From assembly GCA_012841675.1 (NCBI GenBank), contig DUUG01000028.1, forward strand, positions 1 to 14,344: a stretch of 14,344 nucleotides of DNA, written 5' to 3'. The DNA comes from Clostridiales bacterium. Lineage in GTDB: Bacteria > Bacillota > Clostridia > Oscillospirales > QAMX01. Position numbers and translations under genes: made by a program. The notes below the pieces were generated by a model. That model saw only the letters and a program-made list of their open reading frames with translations. It was not told the DNA's origin and did not search any database. Positions 14,276 to 14,344 of this stretch are shown in pieces; the stretch's first letter is position 1; every line of letters begins with the position of its first letter.

Positions 14276-14344
14276 ACTAACTCCTCCTGTTTTCTTCCTG
14301 TATCTTCCTTTATCTTCGGGCAAAAAAATAATCTTGCCGAGGGA

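Noticed and set aside
14276..14344. Possible leader RNA or pyrimidine attenuator before the uracil permease
   Set aside because: Only 69 bases are available. A short GGCAA/TTGCC stem (14319-14338) is present but no PyrR-binding motif can be recognised.

Overview
The window looks like chromosomal DNA of a Gram-positive Firmicute (Bacillota), probably an anaerobic clostridial-type bacterium of intermediate GC. The basis is strong AGGAGG ribosome binding sites at nearly every start, sigma-A type promoters with 17-base spacers, short U-tailed terminators, a compact argC-argJ-argB-argD-argF operon, and paired YdbS/YdbT-type bPH2 membrane proteins. The species cannot be named from the sequence alone. 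No phage, transposon, CRISPR array or tRNA/rRNA gene was seen.

Layout. Bases 1-107 hold the 3' end of an unidentified plus-strand gene, followed by a terminator. A minus-strand block (330-3612) carries, in transcription order, a GH29 alpha-L-fucosidase, a small VOC/glyoxalase-fold protein, an HD-domain phosphohydrolase and a CBS-domain protein with an RN-x3-H motif in its N-terminal domain. The HD and CBS genes are 10 bases apart and are clearly one unit. A divergent intergenic region (3613-3898) has one good promoter for the fucosidase and one for the arginine operon.

The plus-strand operon 3899-9088 encodes the path from N-acetylglutamate to citrulline. ArgB makes N-acetylglutamyl phosphate, ArgC (the short type 2 form) reduces it, and ArgD transaminates the semialdehyde. 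ArgJ moves the acetyl group from acetylornithine back to glutamate, and ArgF makes citrulline. argG, argH and carAB are not in the window. A GAAA-loop terminator closes the operon.

The next plus-strand section (9250-11624) looks damaged. A small lipoprotein gene resembling the DUF3221/YobA type is split by an apparent one-base deletion near 9489. It is followed by an intact YdbS-like gene, then a YdbT-like gene split by an apparent one-base deletion in a T run at 10905-10907. A bidirectional terminator separates this from the minus-strand D-lactate dehydrogenase gene, which has an unusual cysteine-rich C-terminus. Upstream of that lies a UraA-type uracil permease with its own terminator.

Most of the window is ordinary metabolism. 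The candidates for something less described are the HD plus HEPN-like/CBS pair and the two same-type frameshifts.
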